This document shows positions 39,393 through 51,374 of a DNA stretch of 64,000 nt, piece by piece. A model generated the notes under the pieces. That model did no database searches, had not been told where the DNA came from, and worked only from the letters and a program-made list of their open reading frames with translations. The translations under genes and the position numbers were made by a program. The stretch spans positions 2,004,001 to 2,068,000 of the forward strand of contig JARUPY010000533.1 in the NCBI GenBank assembly GCA_029817715.1, read 5' to 3'. Source of the DNA: Melastoma dodecandrum. Taxonomy: Eukaryota; Streptophyta; Magnoliopsida; Myrtales; Melastomataceae. The first letter of the stretch is position 1. Each line of letters opens with the position of its first letter.

Positions 39393-40511
39393 AAAAAAAA
39401 AAATGAAGGCCATGATGAAAAATATTAGGGGTGTAATAATAATAGTATATATAATATATATTGGAAAGAGATGAGAAAAATGTTTCAAAGGTCAGACATG
39501 TAGGTGTGTGGGTTGTTCAATGAGAAGAAAAATGCGTAACTCGTTTATGGCATGTCCTCGTTAAAAAGGGGGCACTCAAAATGTTACTCGATAACTATTG
39601 TTATGGGCTCTCACGTATTAGTAGTAGATTACCCCCCGGAGCTGCATGCCACGCGACTATAGTCATTTGATCAAAATCCAAATCCCAAACAAAGAAACTG
39701 ATGTTTCGAAATATATATACTGTCTGTCCCAGCCAACCTTTTGTTTCTATTTACATTGTGGACATTTACATTAACCACGAAATGTCACGTCAGTCTTGAT
39801 CTCGATGAACTTGTCTTGATTCCTAAAACACTTTCTTTTTTCTGGAGCCGCGAGATGGGTCGACATTGAGTCCTGTTTCCCAATAAAAAAGTTGCCGAAA
39901 AGAAAGAACAATGCGTTACCACCTGTTGACACGTTGTTTACATTTTTCAGACCATTGATTATTATTATCATTCATTCATATTGTTCAAACGTTGAATTCA
40001 CGGTTTATACGTGTCAAAACATTATTCACGGCTTCCGGAGTCAATGACAAAAGAAAGTTTGCAACTGTTTCCCAATCTCACCCCCACGATGCATTTGGCT
40101 GGCTCCTTCACAACATCTATTTAACTTGAATATATGATTAAGGCTCTAATATCCCAAAAAATAAAATAAAATACAAGACTCATAAAAAAAAGGAAATTAG
40201 GAGTTGGAAGTGGGATCTGCTTGCCTAACCTAAACCCACCCCCCAAAAATTTAACTTAATGTCTTTTTAAGGTGTTTGCCTTTTGGACCATCTAACATCC
40301 CCTCTGGTTTGAAGTCAACGTCACGTGCCCTTTCTTTCTTCAACAGCTTTGAATCCCCCTCCCCCCCCCGCCTTTATCAACTATTTGAGATCATGTTTTT
40401 TTTTCATTTGGTCTTTAAAATTTTGTTAAAATAATAATAGTAATAATAGACGGGGGAGTCCAATGCTGACTTATTGTCGCGAGGCCCGACAAAACCACCT
40501 CCAGTATGTGC
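39393..40511. other. AT-rich spacer between the two inverted-repeat elements
   Basis: No gene or recognised element is seen here apart from short ATA/AAT runs. A C-rich run lies near 40365. Confidence 0.45.
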
Positions 40512-41016
40512 GATTTTTGTTCCCTAATGACGTTTTCTTCAAATGACGCATTAAATTTCCAAATTCGCGTACTAACTCACCGAAATCGGCCTTTGTAAGG
40601 CCGACTTCCTGAATTTTCTATTTTTTTTTTGCTTTTGAATTAAAAAAAAAAATACTTAAGTGAGGGAAGTCGGCCTTACATTCATTAATTTTTATTTTTT
40701 ATTTTTTATTTTTTTTTTGCCTTTGAAAAATTATTTTTACATGAGTGAGGAAGTCAGCCTTTGTAAAGCCGACTTCAGGGTGGTCAGTGCAAAATCGGCT
40801 TTACAAAAGCCGACTTCCTTCATGCAGCGTCCCAGGCTTTGTATGCTAAAATTTTTTCTAAGTGTGGTGAAGTCGACTTTTGTAAGGCCTCCATTCGCCA
40901 AAACCGAAGTCGGTCCTACAAAGGCCGACTTTGGTGGGTTATTTCGCGAATTTGGAAACTTAATGCGTGATTTGACGAAATATTTCGCCAAATGACGTCA
41001 TTAAGGAACAAAACTC
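40512..41016. repeat. Inverted-repeat element with palindromic GTCGGCC modules
   Basis: The ends pair as inverted repeats: gatttttgttccctaatgacg at the left matches the complement of the right end around 40995-41016. Inside the ends, acgcattaaatttccaaattcgcg near 40547-40570 is mirrored near 40940-40970. Between them lie six variants of a short palindrome reading gaagtcggcctttgtaagg followed by ccgactt, at 40582-40608, 40666-40680 (half), 40750-40776, 40792-40817, 40869-40890 and 40906-40931. No transposase is encoded, so it is a non-autonomous element. Confidence 0.75.
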
Positions 41017-42308
41017 CGGTACGTGCGGCCCGATAAAATCAACAAGGAAGACCGGCATTCACCCGCTCCGCCCGGGTTTCTTCTTCTCCTATTTTCAACG
41101 AACAAGAAAGATGACGACGACATTTGGACATTTCTCTTGAAAAAGATCGAGGATATATTTTAAAATAATTATACCAAGAGAGACCGAAATTAAAATTTTT
41201 CATGGGGTCAGGAAGGACAACAACAACAACAAAAGTCCATCTAATCATCCAACAGAGAGACTCAAAAGAGACGATTAAGCTCCCTAGGATTGAATGAAAA
41301 ACGAGGTGAAGTGAAGCCAGTTTAATCAGTCGCCAATGGGTTTGTGTCATTTTTTATTACTATTATTCAATCAAGTTGAACGTTTGCGGTCAAACCACAC
41401 CTATCCATCCATCCATCATCATTCTTGCCTCTTTTATGTGAAGTCAAAACACCAGGACACAAAGAAAGAAAAAAAACACAAATTAAATAATCTACCCAGA
41501 AAGTACACACTAGCAAGTACGGGTGGTAGAAAAACAAGCAGAAGGAGATCCATCAATTACGCCAACCTAAAAGATATTATTTTCTTTTCAAATCCCCAAG
41601 GCCATCAAGATCGACCGCCTTCCTCGTTTCCTTTTTTATTTTAAATATAGTCGATGAAGAAAGGGAGAGAGAGAGAGAACAGTCGTCGGTATGCGACGGC
41701 GACGTCTGAAGATGTGAGAACACACTGATTCCCCCTCTTTTAAATATTGTGGCTGAAGAGACTTGGGGGGGGGGGGTGATGATGAAGAAAAAGGATACAA
41801 ACAAACTGCTTTGACTTTCTACTACCTGTTGTCCTCCTGTATGCGGTCATCATTCATTCCATTCTATTCAACCTTGATGGTTAGCTTCACACGAGGAAAA
41901 ATAAGAATTAGAGTCGGCTAAGCAATCTCACAGATATATACTCACTTCCTATAGTGATGGAATGCAATGAAATGGAATGGGATGGATTCCCATAATTCTA
42001 CAAGTTCCAGCCCTCAAGTCCCTGATTGGTTTGCCTAATGCCTACTCCTGACAGAGGAGATGAGCACCAGCACGGCATTGATTCTTATTTACCACGTGCA
42101 ATATAATGCAATGAAAACTCTCCCTAAACGTACTTGGGGCACCCTCACTTTGACTTCCGCACGAGCTCCCCTATTCTTATGATCGGCGAATTATATACAG
42201 ACTGAAAATAATACTATCGGGGTAGCACAGCTTGGTACGAGTAAATTAAATCACGAACTTGAAAGAATAGGTTTTTGAACTCGTTACCAACAAACAGTTC
42301 TTTGAGAG
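41017..42308. other. Spacer downstream of phosphofructokinase
   Basis: The spacer contains short microsatellites, a G run near 41766-41775 and the probable 3' UTR of the kinase gene. No gene is seen. Confidence 0.45.
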
Positions 42309-45300
42309 CTACCTTGATCTCGCCTTCGTGCTGTTGATCTCCTCTATCTCTGCCTTGTTACATGATCCTTGCACAGTGTCGAAGCTAGGTTGCTTTGTGG
42401 ATGCAAGAAGTCTTGCCCACATCCTGTCCGTTAATTTGACGATGTTTTGAGTCTCCGTGACCCGCTGCATCACAAGAAATCCATATTACAGGTATGAGAG
42501 ACTTGAGCCCCTGGTGAGAGACTCCCCAGCTAATGTTTCATCTGATAAAATAAAGTATTTCTATCTTCCAAGCCATTCTCACCCATCTCCAGTTTTATCG
42601 ATCGGCAAAATCTACCCTCCTTTACATGAATGGATCAAATAGTCATTCAAACAGAACCTCTTTTCTTTTCCTTCTTTCCATAGCTTCATTAGTGAAAACA
42701 CTCAAAACAAGATGAACACAACCTATTGAGCGTTTCTTTTGTTTCTTTCTCTTTTTAAAGTGAAACACGCTCACTACAATATCACGTTCAAGAGCATGCT
42801 AGAAGTAAGGCAAAGCCATAAAGGAAACAACAAGACTTGTTGGTGGAGTGGGTGCTTACATGTATTGGAATATAAGCATGTCGGCTATTTACAGGCCCCA
42901 CAGTAAATCCTGTGTACCCAGCCATAGCTCCATGTACGGCACTGTGAGCCAGAAGAGTGCAATATATATTGTCCGAAGCATTACTGGGTATAGCCCGAAT
43001 CATATACGTTGGATCTGACAGTTGGAACAAAACAAAAGTAAATGTCATCAACAAATAAAATTAGCTTTTAGGTGTGTATGTGATCTGAAGAGAGAACAAT
43101 ATATATGTCGGAGGCACAAGATAGATTGATTAACCTTTGCAGATGCACATGCTATCATAGTCAAGATGATAAGGACATTTGTCCGTTCTTACGAAAGACA
43201 ATGGAAAGTTGCATTGGACAGGAAAAAAAATTCTGAAGTAAAAATGGTCTGACGCCAAGACCATGAGCTTAGTATGAACTTCATGTGAATCCACAAGGTA
43301 CTAGCATTCACAAACAAAGTATGAAGAAGCCCTAAGTTTTCTATCAACTGTCATGCTAGCAGAAAAGAAATGAAATAATTTTCATCTAGAGCAGTAGCTC
43401 CAGATAAATGCATGTCTGTTCCCCTATTGCTATCAGCAACAGCGTGACTTTTCTAGGGAACACTTTCGCGATGAAAGATACCTATATATTTCATGTTGAC
43501 CTCCATCTTTCCATCCTTAGTAAAATGATCCTGCAACACCATACTTCATGATGATCAGTCATCCTACCAATTGAAGGGCAGAACAGTTTCTACTTCAGCT
43601 TCACCTTGATTTTCTGAGATAACCATGGGCCGACATCGAGTAGTAATTTGTTCCCAGATGCATCTTTTTCAATGCCACCATGCATGCTCTCCACAACATA
43701 CTCTTGTCCTGCTCCTTCTGCGACTACTATGATAACATGTCCATTTTCCTTGAGTCGCTGTTCCACAAATTCAAAAAGCCCACCTTTTCCTTCCAAATAG
43801 AATGGAGACTCTGGAATCAAGCAACAATCCTGTCGATTATCGTTGTATTCACGGTTAAGTTTTGCCACTAAAGAGGACTAAGTTCAGTTATTTCACAGAT
43901 TGGAAAATCAATTCAGCCACTTAGTGGGGGGTATCCAGAATTTCTAAAGCAAAAATAAGTATTCGATAAGTTAAGTGGAAGAAAAGTCGGGCAATTTCCA
44001 GTTTTAGAGTTAGAGTCTAACTAGAGTTCCCCCAACATTTCATAAAGGAAGGTGAACCCAAAGCAATACCTAATAGCAAACGTTATCCTGACACACAACA
44101 AGCTTCTATTTAAAAGAACTGTCCGTTCCTAACAAAATGACCATTTTTCAAGTACAAATCAAGAAAAAAAGGTCAGAACACTCGGGAAGATGCAACAGTG
44201 AGATTTCAATCGGACACAAATATGGTTGAAAGAACTTTAATCTGACATGACTGGAAATACAAAAAGTGAATAATCCATCAATATTCAAATAATAATTCTG
44301 GCAAGCAAATTGTCAAACACAGGGATAAATTGACCAATATACGCCACAAATCATGACTATATCTGACAATCTTATCCCTGACGGTGATGACCAAATCATA
44401 AATTCTCTTTATTTTTATTGGATTGATTAAAATTGGTTTGAGTTGTTCGACAATGAAAGAAATTATAAAAAGATACAAGTCCAGAGTTCTTACCACATCT
44501 CGACTGGCAAAAGTAGCATACATAGCAATAAAACCTGCACATTTTTTCTGAAAATTTAGCTACGAATAGAAGAAAACAACATTATTGATCATCATTAGAA
44601 AAGGAAACGATCTTAAAAAAATTCAGGTTTGCTAGAAAATCACACCGCTGTATCTTCCCATCAGCTTGACGATTCCAACTCCATTGTCCACGCTTTCGAC
44701 CTCAACATGAGCAGCATTTATGGCTCTTTGAGCTTCTTCTACCGCAGTATCAAACCCAAAAGATTTATCTATGACCTAAATGAAAGTGAAAACAAGTGAC
44801 GTTGAAGATTCTATGCTGAACTTATTTCCAAGACACATCCAGCAGCAACTTACACTTAAAAGCAAGAATTGTGACTGAGAATGAATAGGCACAAACATGC
44901 GAGACATTTTATCATATTGTTAACGAAACACTTACTGCAATGTCATTGTCAATTGTCTTCGGTATGCCCGCAACTGCCACTTGAAGACCACGTTTCTCTA
45001 CTTCCTTGAAAACACATCAAATAAGTCTTGTAATGCACAATATCCAAAATTCCTCAAGTCAAGAAGTGGCTTTGAGGGAAGTGCAAAACCTTATAGATGA
45101 GGGCTGCTCCTCTTTGTGTACCATCACCACCTATGATGTAAACCTGAATGGCATATCAAGTCATGCATGGGCCATAGCTTTTGACCAGTATTAAATTACT
45201 CAAGAAATATATAAATAAATGCACACCTGATTTATACCACGATCTTGGATGTTATCAACTATCTTATTTGTGTCATGACCACCCCGGGACGTTCGCAGAA

Positions 45301-46890
45301 ATGTTCCACCACGTTTATGGATGTCATTGACAAGTTTTGGGGTCAATTGCAAGGTATTCTTGGAATAGAACCCCCTATATCCTCCCTACAAATAGCAAAA
45401 GATACTTACAGAAACAACAGCAAAAGTAGTTCAGAAGGGATAAAATCCATAAATGCAAGGCTCAAAGTTGCCATCCATAGTTTATCAAAAAAGAAAAGAA
45501 AAGAAAAGGCCATTCATAGTGGCAAGGGTATAGAATTTTAGCCAGTATCTCGTTTCAAACGAGATAAAATCATTAAAGATGACAAATAGTGTCTGAGTGG
45601 CCGAGCGTAAAATCATTGTGCATGAATATGAATAATATATCAGTTTTGCAGAATCATGATGAAGATATTCACCTTTCCATGAGGATTAATATAACTTTTC
45701 CACTCGAAGGTCTATCTATTTTTCCGGAGTGAGTTCTTTATAACAGAAAGACAACACAAGCACGGCTAAAACAGGACTTACCTCAATTCCCAGAATATCA
45801 TCAACACCGTACATGTAATTCAAGCCACAGACTATTTCACGTATCACTGTATTTATCCCAGGGCATAAACCACCGCAGGTCACAATGCAAGCACGAACTT
45901 CCTCTGATGTGAAATACACCTGAAAATGAGCAAAGGAGGGGCATTGATCAGCATCAGTTAAGCCTAAACGTGTATAGAGCAGGAAATGGATTTTAGAAAT
46001 CAAGCACCTTTTCTCTTGGACCAGCACGGCGAAAATGAGTCCCCCTGGGGCTATCCTTTTGAACAACAATCTGGAAGAAGCCCAGACTGCTTGAGACCAA
46101 TACATTCGAGTAAAAAGAAGGCAACGGCATAATTACTCAGAATAGAGCTCACCTTCTGGGAGACAAAATCGTCCGTGCTAACAAAAGTTTGCCTGGTAAA
46201 AAAGCAGGGACGTTGATCGTATCATGGCCTCGCTTGTGACTTGTTTTAGTAAGATAGATAGCCTCAGCAAGAGGCAATTGTTAGTGAGAGTTCACGCTTA
46301 GATCAACTTACTTGACAATAGCATAAGCTTGGCTCTTCTGAAGAGGGTTAGGATATGACTGCACGAGAACAGAAAATCTGGGTTGAAACTGAAACTGAAA
46401 ATTTGATTGATCGGCTAAGAACATTAAACGGATGGCTCAAAATCTGACAATAAGGACTTCCGAGGGTCTAAAGACGGTTACTCCCTCTCGTACACAAAAG
46501 AAAAGAGTTAAAAAAGGGCAAACCAACAAACAGATTAACTGCAACTGAAAAGCATAACAGGGATATCGACGCTGGAACCAATCAGAGCCCGTGATCATGA
46601 ATAAACAACATCGCGGACAGTAATGATCCCGATTCATTCAAGAAACTCTTGTCGTCTTGATCGAGGTGATTAGGAAAAAGGAGTTTTACCTTCAAATCTG
46701 GGCGAAAGTCGGTTAAATGAGGAACATCCTCGAAGACAAAGCCGTCGTTCAAACTCCCCCTAATGGCGGCCGATCTCCGCCTGGGGCTCGTCGGAGAAAG
46801 CTTCGATAGGCGACGACGAGCGACGGCGGTCGAGAGAGGGGGGAAAGGGAGGCCGGGCTTCGAAGGAGCGAACGAAAGAGAGAGCTCCAT
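42309..46890 (-). CDS. PFK: ATP-dependent 6-phosphofructokinase, plastid type (PFK4/5)
   Basis: This glycolytic enzyme phosphorylates fructose 6-phosphate to fructose 1,6-bisphosphate. The 508-residue product comes from 14 exons: 46890-46690, 46358-46312, 46192-46153, 46070-46008, 45919-45782, 45385-45227, 45143-45090, 45004-44936, 44775-44646, 44534-44494, 43829-43605, 43530-43482, 43014-42860 and 42464-42309. All junctions keep phase. The first exon is Ser/Pro/Arg-rich and resembles a chloroplast transit peptide. Catalytic blocks are [26 protein letters not shown] (ATP site), [11 protein letters not shown] with the catalytic aspartate, LMGRYSGFIAMYA, and [10 protein letters not shown]. The C-terminal region [18 protein letters not shown] is intact. 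The N terminus and neighbours favour PFK4/PFK5 over cytosolic forms. Confidence 0.95.
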
Positions 46891-48916
46891 GTGATTGGCC
46901 GCCGGGAAGACGGACGAACGTGTCAGAAATTTGCGCCCCCCGACCCAACGAAAGAACTACACGGACGGAAGGGACAAAAGAACTTCAATTGGAAAAAGAA
47001 AGCCGAGTTGCGTCCACCGTGGGGGGTCAAAACTTCCCGACCAGATCCGAATCTGCCAACTCCAATAAACCTCTAATCAATGAAAAATGTTTACTAGGCC
47101 TGCGATCAACTTCCTGCAACTAAAAATGAAATCCTTCATGTGCCACGCCACAGGCCTCAAACATGAACTTTGGAAAGCAACATGTTCCGAAGTTTTTGCA
47201 AATTTCTTGAATATATCACTGTTTGCTGTTGAAACAACCCCTTGAAATAGTGCATGCTTGCAATTATTTGCATTTGGGTACTTTTTAGTTTCACCATTGA
47301 ATCATGACCAAACTCCTGCTACTGCTAATAATTATTACCCGGGATATGAAAAACTGTGATGTCTGTCTTCTTACAAGTGAAATATGTAGGCAAGCTTGTG
47401 CACAAGGCAGGCGAGCCTTATGTTATTTATGCTACCTTCCTTGATCGTTTTTTTTTTTTTTTTTTGCTTCTTCTGTGTTTGGAGGTTCTCCTCAAGCCTC
47501 TAGTTGCCTGGCTAACCACCTAACCGGCACCGCAAACAATTGAAGCCTGCTCGGGCATGCCTTCAGTTGAAGAAGACGATGTTTTGGTAAAATTGCACAG
47601 GTCAAATGGCTGTCACTGCGGGGTCTGACCTTTTATGGACGTCCTTAAATCAGGAGGTGGCATATCAATTACCTTGTATCTTGCTTAGTTTCTTTTACCA
47701 TAAACTGCGCCTGCGCTTTACCAACATTTTCAAATGCTGGTGCTTAATTCTCTGAACCAAACAGTGGCATCACAGGTTCTTACGCAGACGCGGAGTGAAA
47801 AGGTCAGAATGCGGATTTTGGGCCTCTCGTGGAGAGACTGAAGGAGGAATATTTGATACCTTTCTGCCAGAGCCGTTTCCATTCATCGAGGAATTACTGG
47901 AAGATGTGGAGCTGCCTGTGAAATCTCTTGCTCAAGATATACTGAGAGAGATGGAGTCCTTGAGTGGCGATAGTATCAAGATAATATTTACGAGGACGGT
48001 TGGCGCGAACCCTAAGTCAGGAATCGCCATTCACTGCCTAAGTATCTGTTCAGTGCGGTTAGCTTAGAAGTTTCTATATAAATCTATACGATGAGTGATA
48101 ACGGTTCTATCGTTGGCCCTCGTTAACTCAGTCCTCATTTTGTCAGTAGGTTCTTCCCCATCTGCTTAGTAGAAAGCATAAGGTGGTGGGGGCAAAGTAA
48201 TTGAGGAAGAGAAGTATAGACCTTGTCATGCACAGCTGGTTTTGAGATGGACTGGTATATATATATACACGTGATGTGTCTATCTTTAGTTTCTCTTTTA
48301 ATGCTACAGAGCCAGGTCTCTCGCACCAGCTATTATATGCAAGATGGCTTTAATTTCTCTTTTAATGCTACAGAGCCAGGTTTCTCGCACCAGCTATTAT
48401 ATGCAAGATGGCTTTAATTTCTTTGCTGGAGACTTCGTCGCAACACAACTACTTCTAATTACTTAGCTTTCTGTTTGGTACCGTCGCCTTGTTCGTATCG
48501 CATCGCCTGCATGCTTATCAAAAGGCTCTTGGATTTAGTACTTGTATGGTGCACGGAATTATGAGGAGAGAAATCTGATATAGTTTGTCATCAACAAGAG
48601 AACAAATAGGAAGACTTGTTGGGGGGACTCATGAGTGTTGATTGTGAATCACAACTGTCAACCCCCCTTGGTTGACGTGATCTGATGTTTGTTAGCTAAA
48701 GAAATCCAACCCAACCAATCACTGGCCATTCGTTACCCCCACAATCGTCTAGATTTGGACCAGAAATGGCTTGATCAAGTCAACTGCCAACAGCATCATC
48801 GTACTGTCGATTGGCGTTTGGTGTTGCAGCCCGTCGATCGGTCTGGTCGTCCCTATGTCTCCTCCTTTTCCCTATGTTAGTCCCTCAAGAGATCCCCGGG
48901 GAACTCTTCACTGTTA
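46891..48916. other. Spacer between PFK and pseudokinase genes
   Basis: The left end is the PFK promoter. An open frame of 90 codons at 47795-48067 on the plus strand has a soluble, acidic composition but matches no family I know, and no clear partner exons exist. A poly-T run lies near 47447-47465 and a 64-base tandem duplication near 48290. Confidence 0.45.
48290..48417. repeat. Perfect-looking tandem duplication of 64 bases
   Basis: Two adjacent 64-base copies (48290-48353 and 48354-48417) share ttctcttttaatgctacaga at the left and caagatggctttaa at the right. I see a single mismatch (gtctctcgc versus gtttctcgc). Confidence 0.9.
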
Positions 48917-50488
48917 TCACTTGCTTATCTCTTCTAGATTTCGCAGGACTTGTCTCACGTTTGGTCTCAAAGAAGGAGAAGGAGAACAACACTCCATGGC
49001 CAGTTGAAACAACTTCAGGATTCCTTCTTCAATAATGAGATTGGCTCCTTCTCCCTTGTCCTCGCTCCTGACCATGTTGGACCGGTATAATTCCGAGACC
49101 CTTTTCTCGAGGACCGCCTTCCTCACGTAGTTCGGCAGATACAACTCTTCGTCTGGAGACGCCGCTTCGTCAATGGGCTCCCTCCCAGTGAGCAATTCAA
49201 GGAGTATCACCCCGAGGCCAAAAATATCGCTTCCCTCGTTAACTTCTTTCATCTTCATCAGCTCGGGAGCCTTGTATCCCTCCGTGGACAAGGCCTCCAG
49301 CATCTGTTGGCCAGATGCCGAATTCAACAGCAAATGCAAGCCCGAATCCGAGATGCAAGGTTCCCAATTCCTGTCCAAGAACACGTTCTTCGATTTCATA
49401 TTCCCGTTGATTAGGGGTCTTTGCAGCCCAGTGTGGAGATGATCCAATCCTCGGGCAATCCCCGTCGATATTCTATATATGACAGATGGTTTTAGAGGCT
49501 CCCCATTGTCTGCAGATACAAAAGGAAGTAGAAAGAACCTGACATTCATAAGATTCCGACCAATAAGTCCCTACTAATTCTCTTTCGGCTTCTGTCAGAA
49601 AGACTAGAACAGCTACTGTCGATTGCAGAGAGGCCTAGCCCTGTTTAAATAAAAGGAGGCAAAAGCCGAAAGACAAAAGACAGCAGCACAGTGGTTGCAC
49701 TTTTAAGAAGACATAGTTGAGTTGAGTGTGGAATCCACACAAATTGCCATTATCCCAACCCAATCAAGCACAGAACATCATTCAAATCACCAATCATTAT
49801 GATCGACCAGGTCACCCCCACCAGCCAACAGCAGCAGCAAGAAATCACAATGCTCATTCAATTGACAAATCAAACTATCCAATCAGAGCCAGAACTGGGG
49901 ATGAAAAAAAATGAAATCTTATTGTTTCCCCAACACAATGTAATCCAATCCGACAACATTGTTACCTCGGATGAAATCTGCAAGATTCCCTCCTTGATAG
50001 AAGGGATGGACGAGGAGCTTCTCGCCCCTCCGACCACCGTAAAATCCCAACAGAGGGACCAAGTTCTGGTGCCTCACGCCACCGAGGAACCGAATCGCGT
50101 CGCTGAATTCCTCGACCTCGCCGACGACACACACAGGCCGCAGGAACCTCAACAACCTCACCGAGCCGCCGTTCCCTCCCTGCAGCGAGGCCTTGTACAG
50201 GGTGCCGTAGCTGGACTTCCCAATGACTTCCCCGGGGGCGTCCAGGATTTCCGATATCGTCAGGCCCTCCCCACCTTGAAACCTCAAGAGATCCTCGGCC
50301 AGCTGGGCCTCCTCGTCGTTACAACCGCCCTTCGAGGACCTTTTCTCGTTCTCGGCTTCTTCGCAGTTACTCCCGGGGGGAGAACACGGACGCTTCCTAT
50401 GGAGGAGGATGAAGAGGAGCAAGAGGAAGATGACTAAGCAAGGGACAGAAACTGCCAGGACTAGTTTGAGGAGGTGGGGACGATTCAT
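48917..50488 (-). CDS. Membrane-anchored receptor-like pseudokinase (TMKL1/At5g61570-like)
   Basis: The product has 371 residues from exons 50488-49966 and 49509-48917 (phase 1 junction). A membrane segment lies near the N terminus (LKLVLAVSVPCLVIFLLLLF), with no large extracellular domain. It is followed by a juxtamembrane region and a kinase-like domain. Several catalytic residues are replaced. The glycine loop reads GKSSYGTLYKA, the VAIK lysine region reads GSVRLLRFLRP, the HRD loop reads LINGNMKSKNVFLD with no catalytic aspartate, and DFG is changed to DSG in CISDSGLHLL. APE and later structural motifs remain (GYKAPELMKM, SDIFGLGVILLELLTG). It therefore probably acts as a scaffold or decoy. 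The ATG at 50488 is chosen because it gives a short tail before the membrane segment. Confidence 0.9.
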
Positions 50489-51374
50489 CTCAAGGGTTGG
50501 GGGGGGGGGGGAAGGAGTTGGGCGGAAGAAGATTCTCTTCCGTCTGAGATTCACTTCTTACCAGCCCTTTTGCTGGGGGAGTGTTTATTTCTTGAAGGAG
50601 AAGAAAAGAAAGCGTTTTTTATTTTCAAGATTTCATAGATCTGGGGAAAACAGGAGGGGGGGAGGGGGGGGGGAGTGTTCTTGGGAAGAAGAAAAAGAAG
50701 CTTCTGTCTTTCTCGCTGTCTTTCTTTAAAACTGCAAGAGGGCAGGAGGGAGCACCAGAAGGGATCAGAAAATGACGAGTGGAGTGGAGTGAGAGGAGAT
50801 TCTTCTGCGGCTGGTTCGAGGAGACAGAGCAAGAAAGTTCAGTACTTTTTCTTTTCAGTTTTTATTTGTTCCTGAGGGGGAGGAAACCCAAGATTCTGGA
50901 ACCTGGGGGGAGGTGGAGGAGAGTGATGTCTGAGTTGGTGATCGGATACCAGCAACTCCCCCCCAGAGAAAAACAAGGAATAAGGAGTAGTCGTGGTAAT
51001 AAACAAAGGCAGCTTTTGTTTTACAAGAAATTGGATTTGGGAAACCTTAGAAAATCTCTAGGAAACCGCCTAAGAAGGTGGTGGTCCTTCTGCTCCCCGC
51101 ATGAGTTAAAATGGATCTGCCTTCGCCTCGCCCCCTACCCCATGGGACCATCCTAGCCTCGCCCCCTACCCCATGGGACCACCCCTTCTTTTTTTTTGGG
51201 GGGGTGGGGGGCGGTCAACTTCTCTATTCTCCAGCAATTTCAGTTATTTTCTTGCAGGAATGTAAGCATACATGAATAGGGTCTGGATAAAGAGGGCCTG
51301 GCATGGCCATTCAGACAGCATCAAAAGCAACTGGGGCTTTTACTCCAACCCACAGAATGGTTTGGAATGAGTTC
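50489..51374. other. Spacer with 31-base tandem duplication
   Basis: This region is the promoter of the pseudokinase plus 3' flank of the acid phosphatase gene. A 31-base unit beginning cctcgccccctaccccatgg is repeated at 51126 and 51157. G runs occur near 50500, 50660 and 51200. No gene is supported. Confidence 0.5.
51126..51181. repeat. 31-base tandem duplication
   Basis: The unit cctcgccccctaccccatgg plus gaccatcctag appears at 51126 and again at 51157, giving nearly two full copies. Confidence 0.85.

Noticed and set aside
40660..40995. Open frames on both strands inside the inverted-repeat element
   Set aside because: They arise from the palindromic GTCGGCC modules and are not a transposase.
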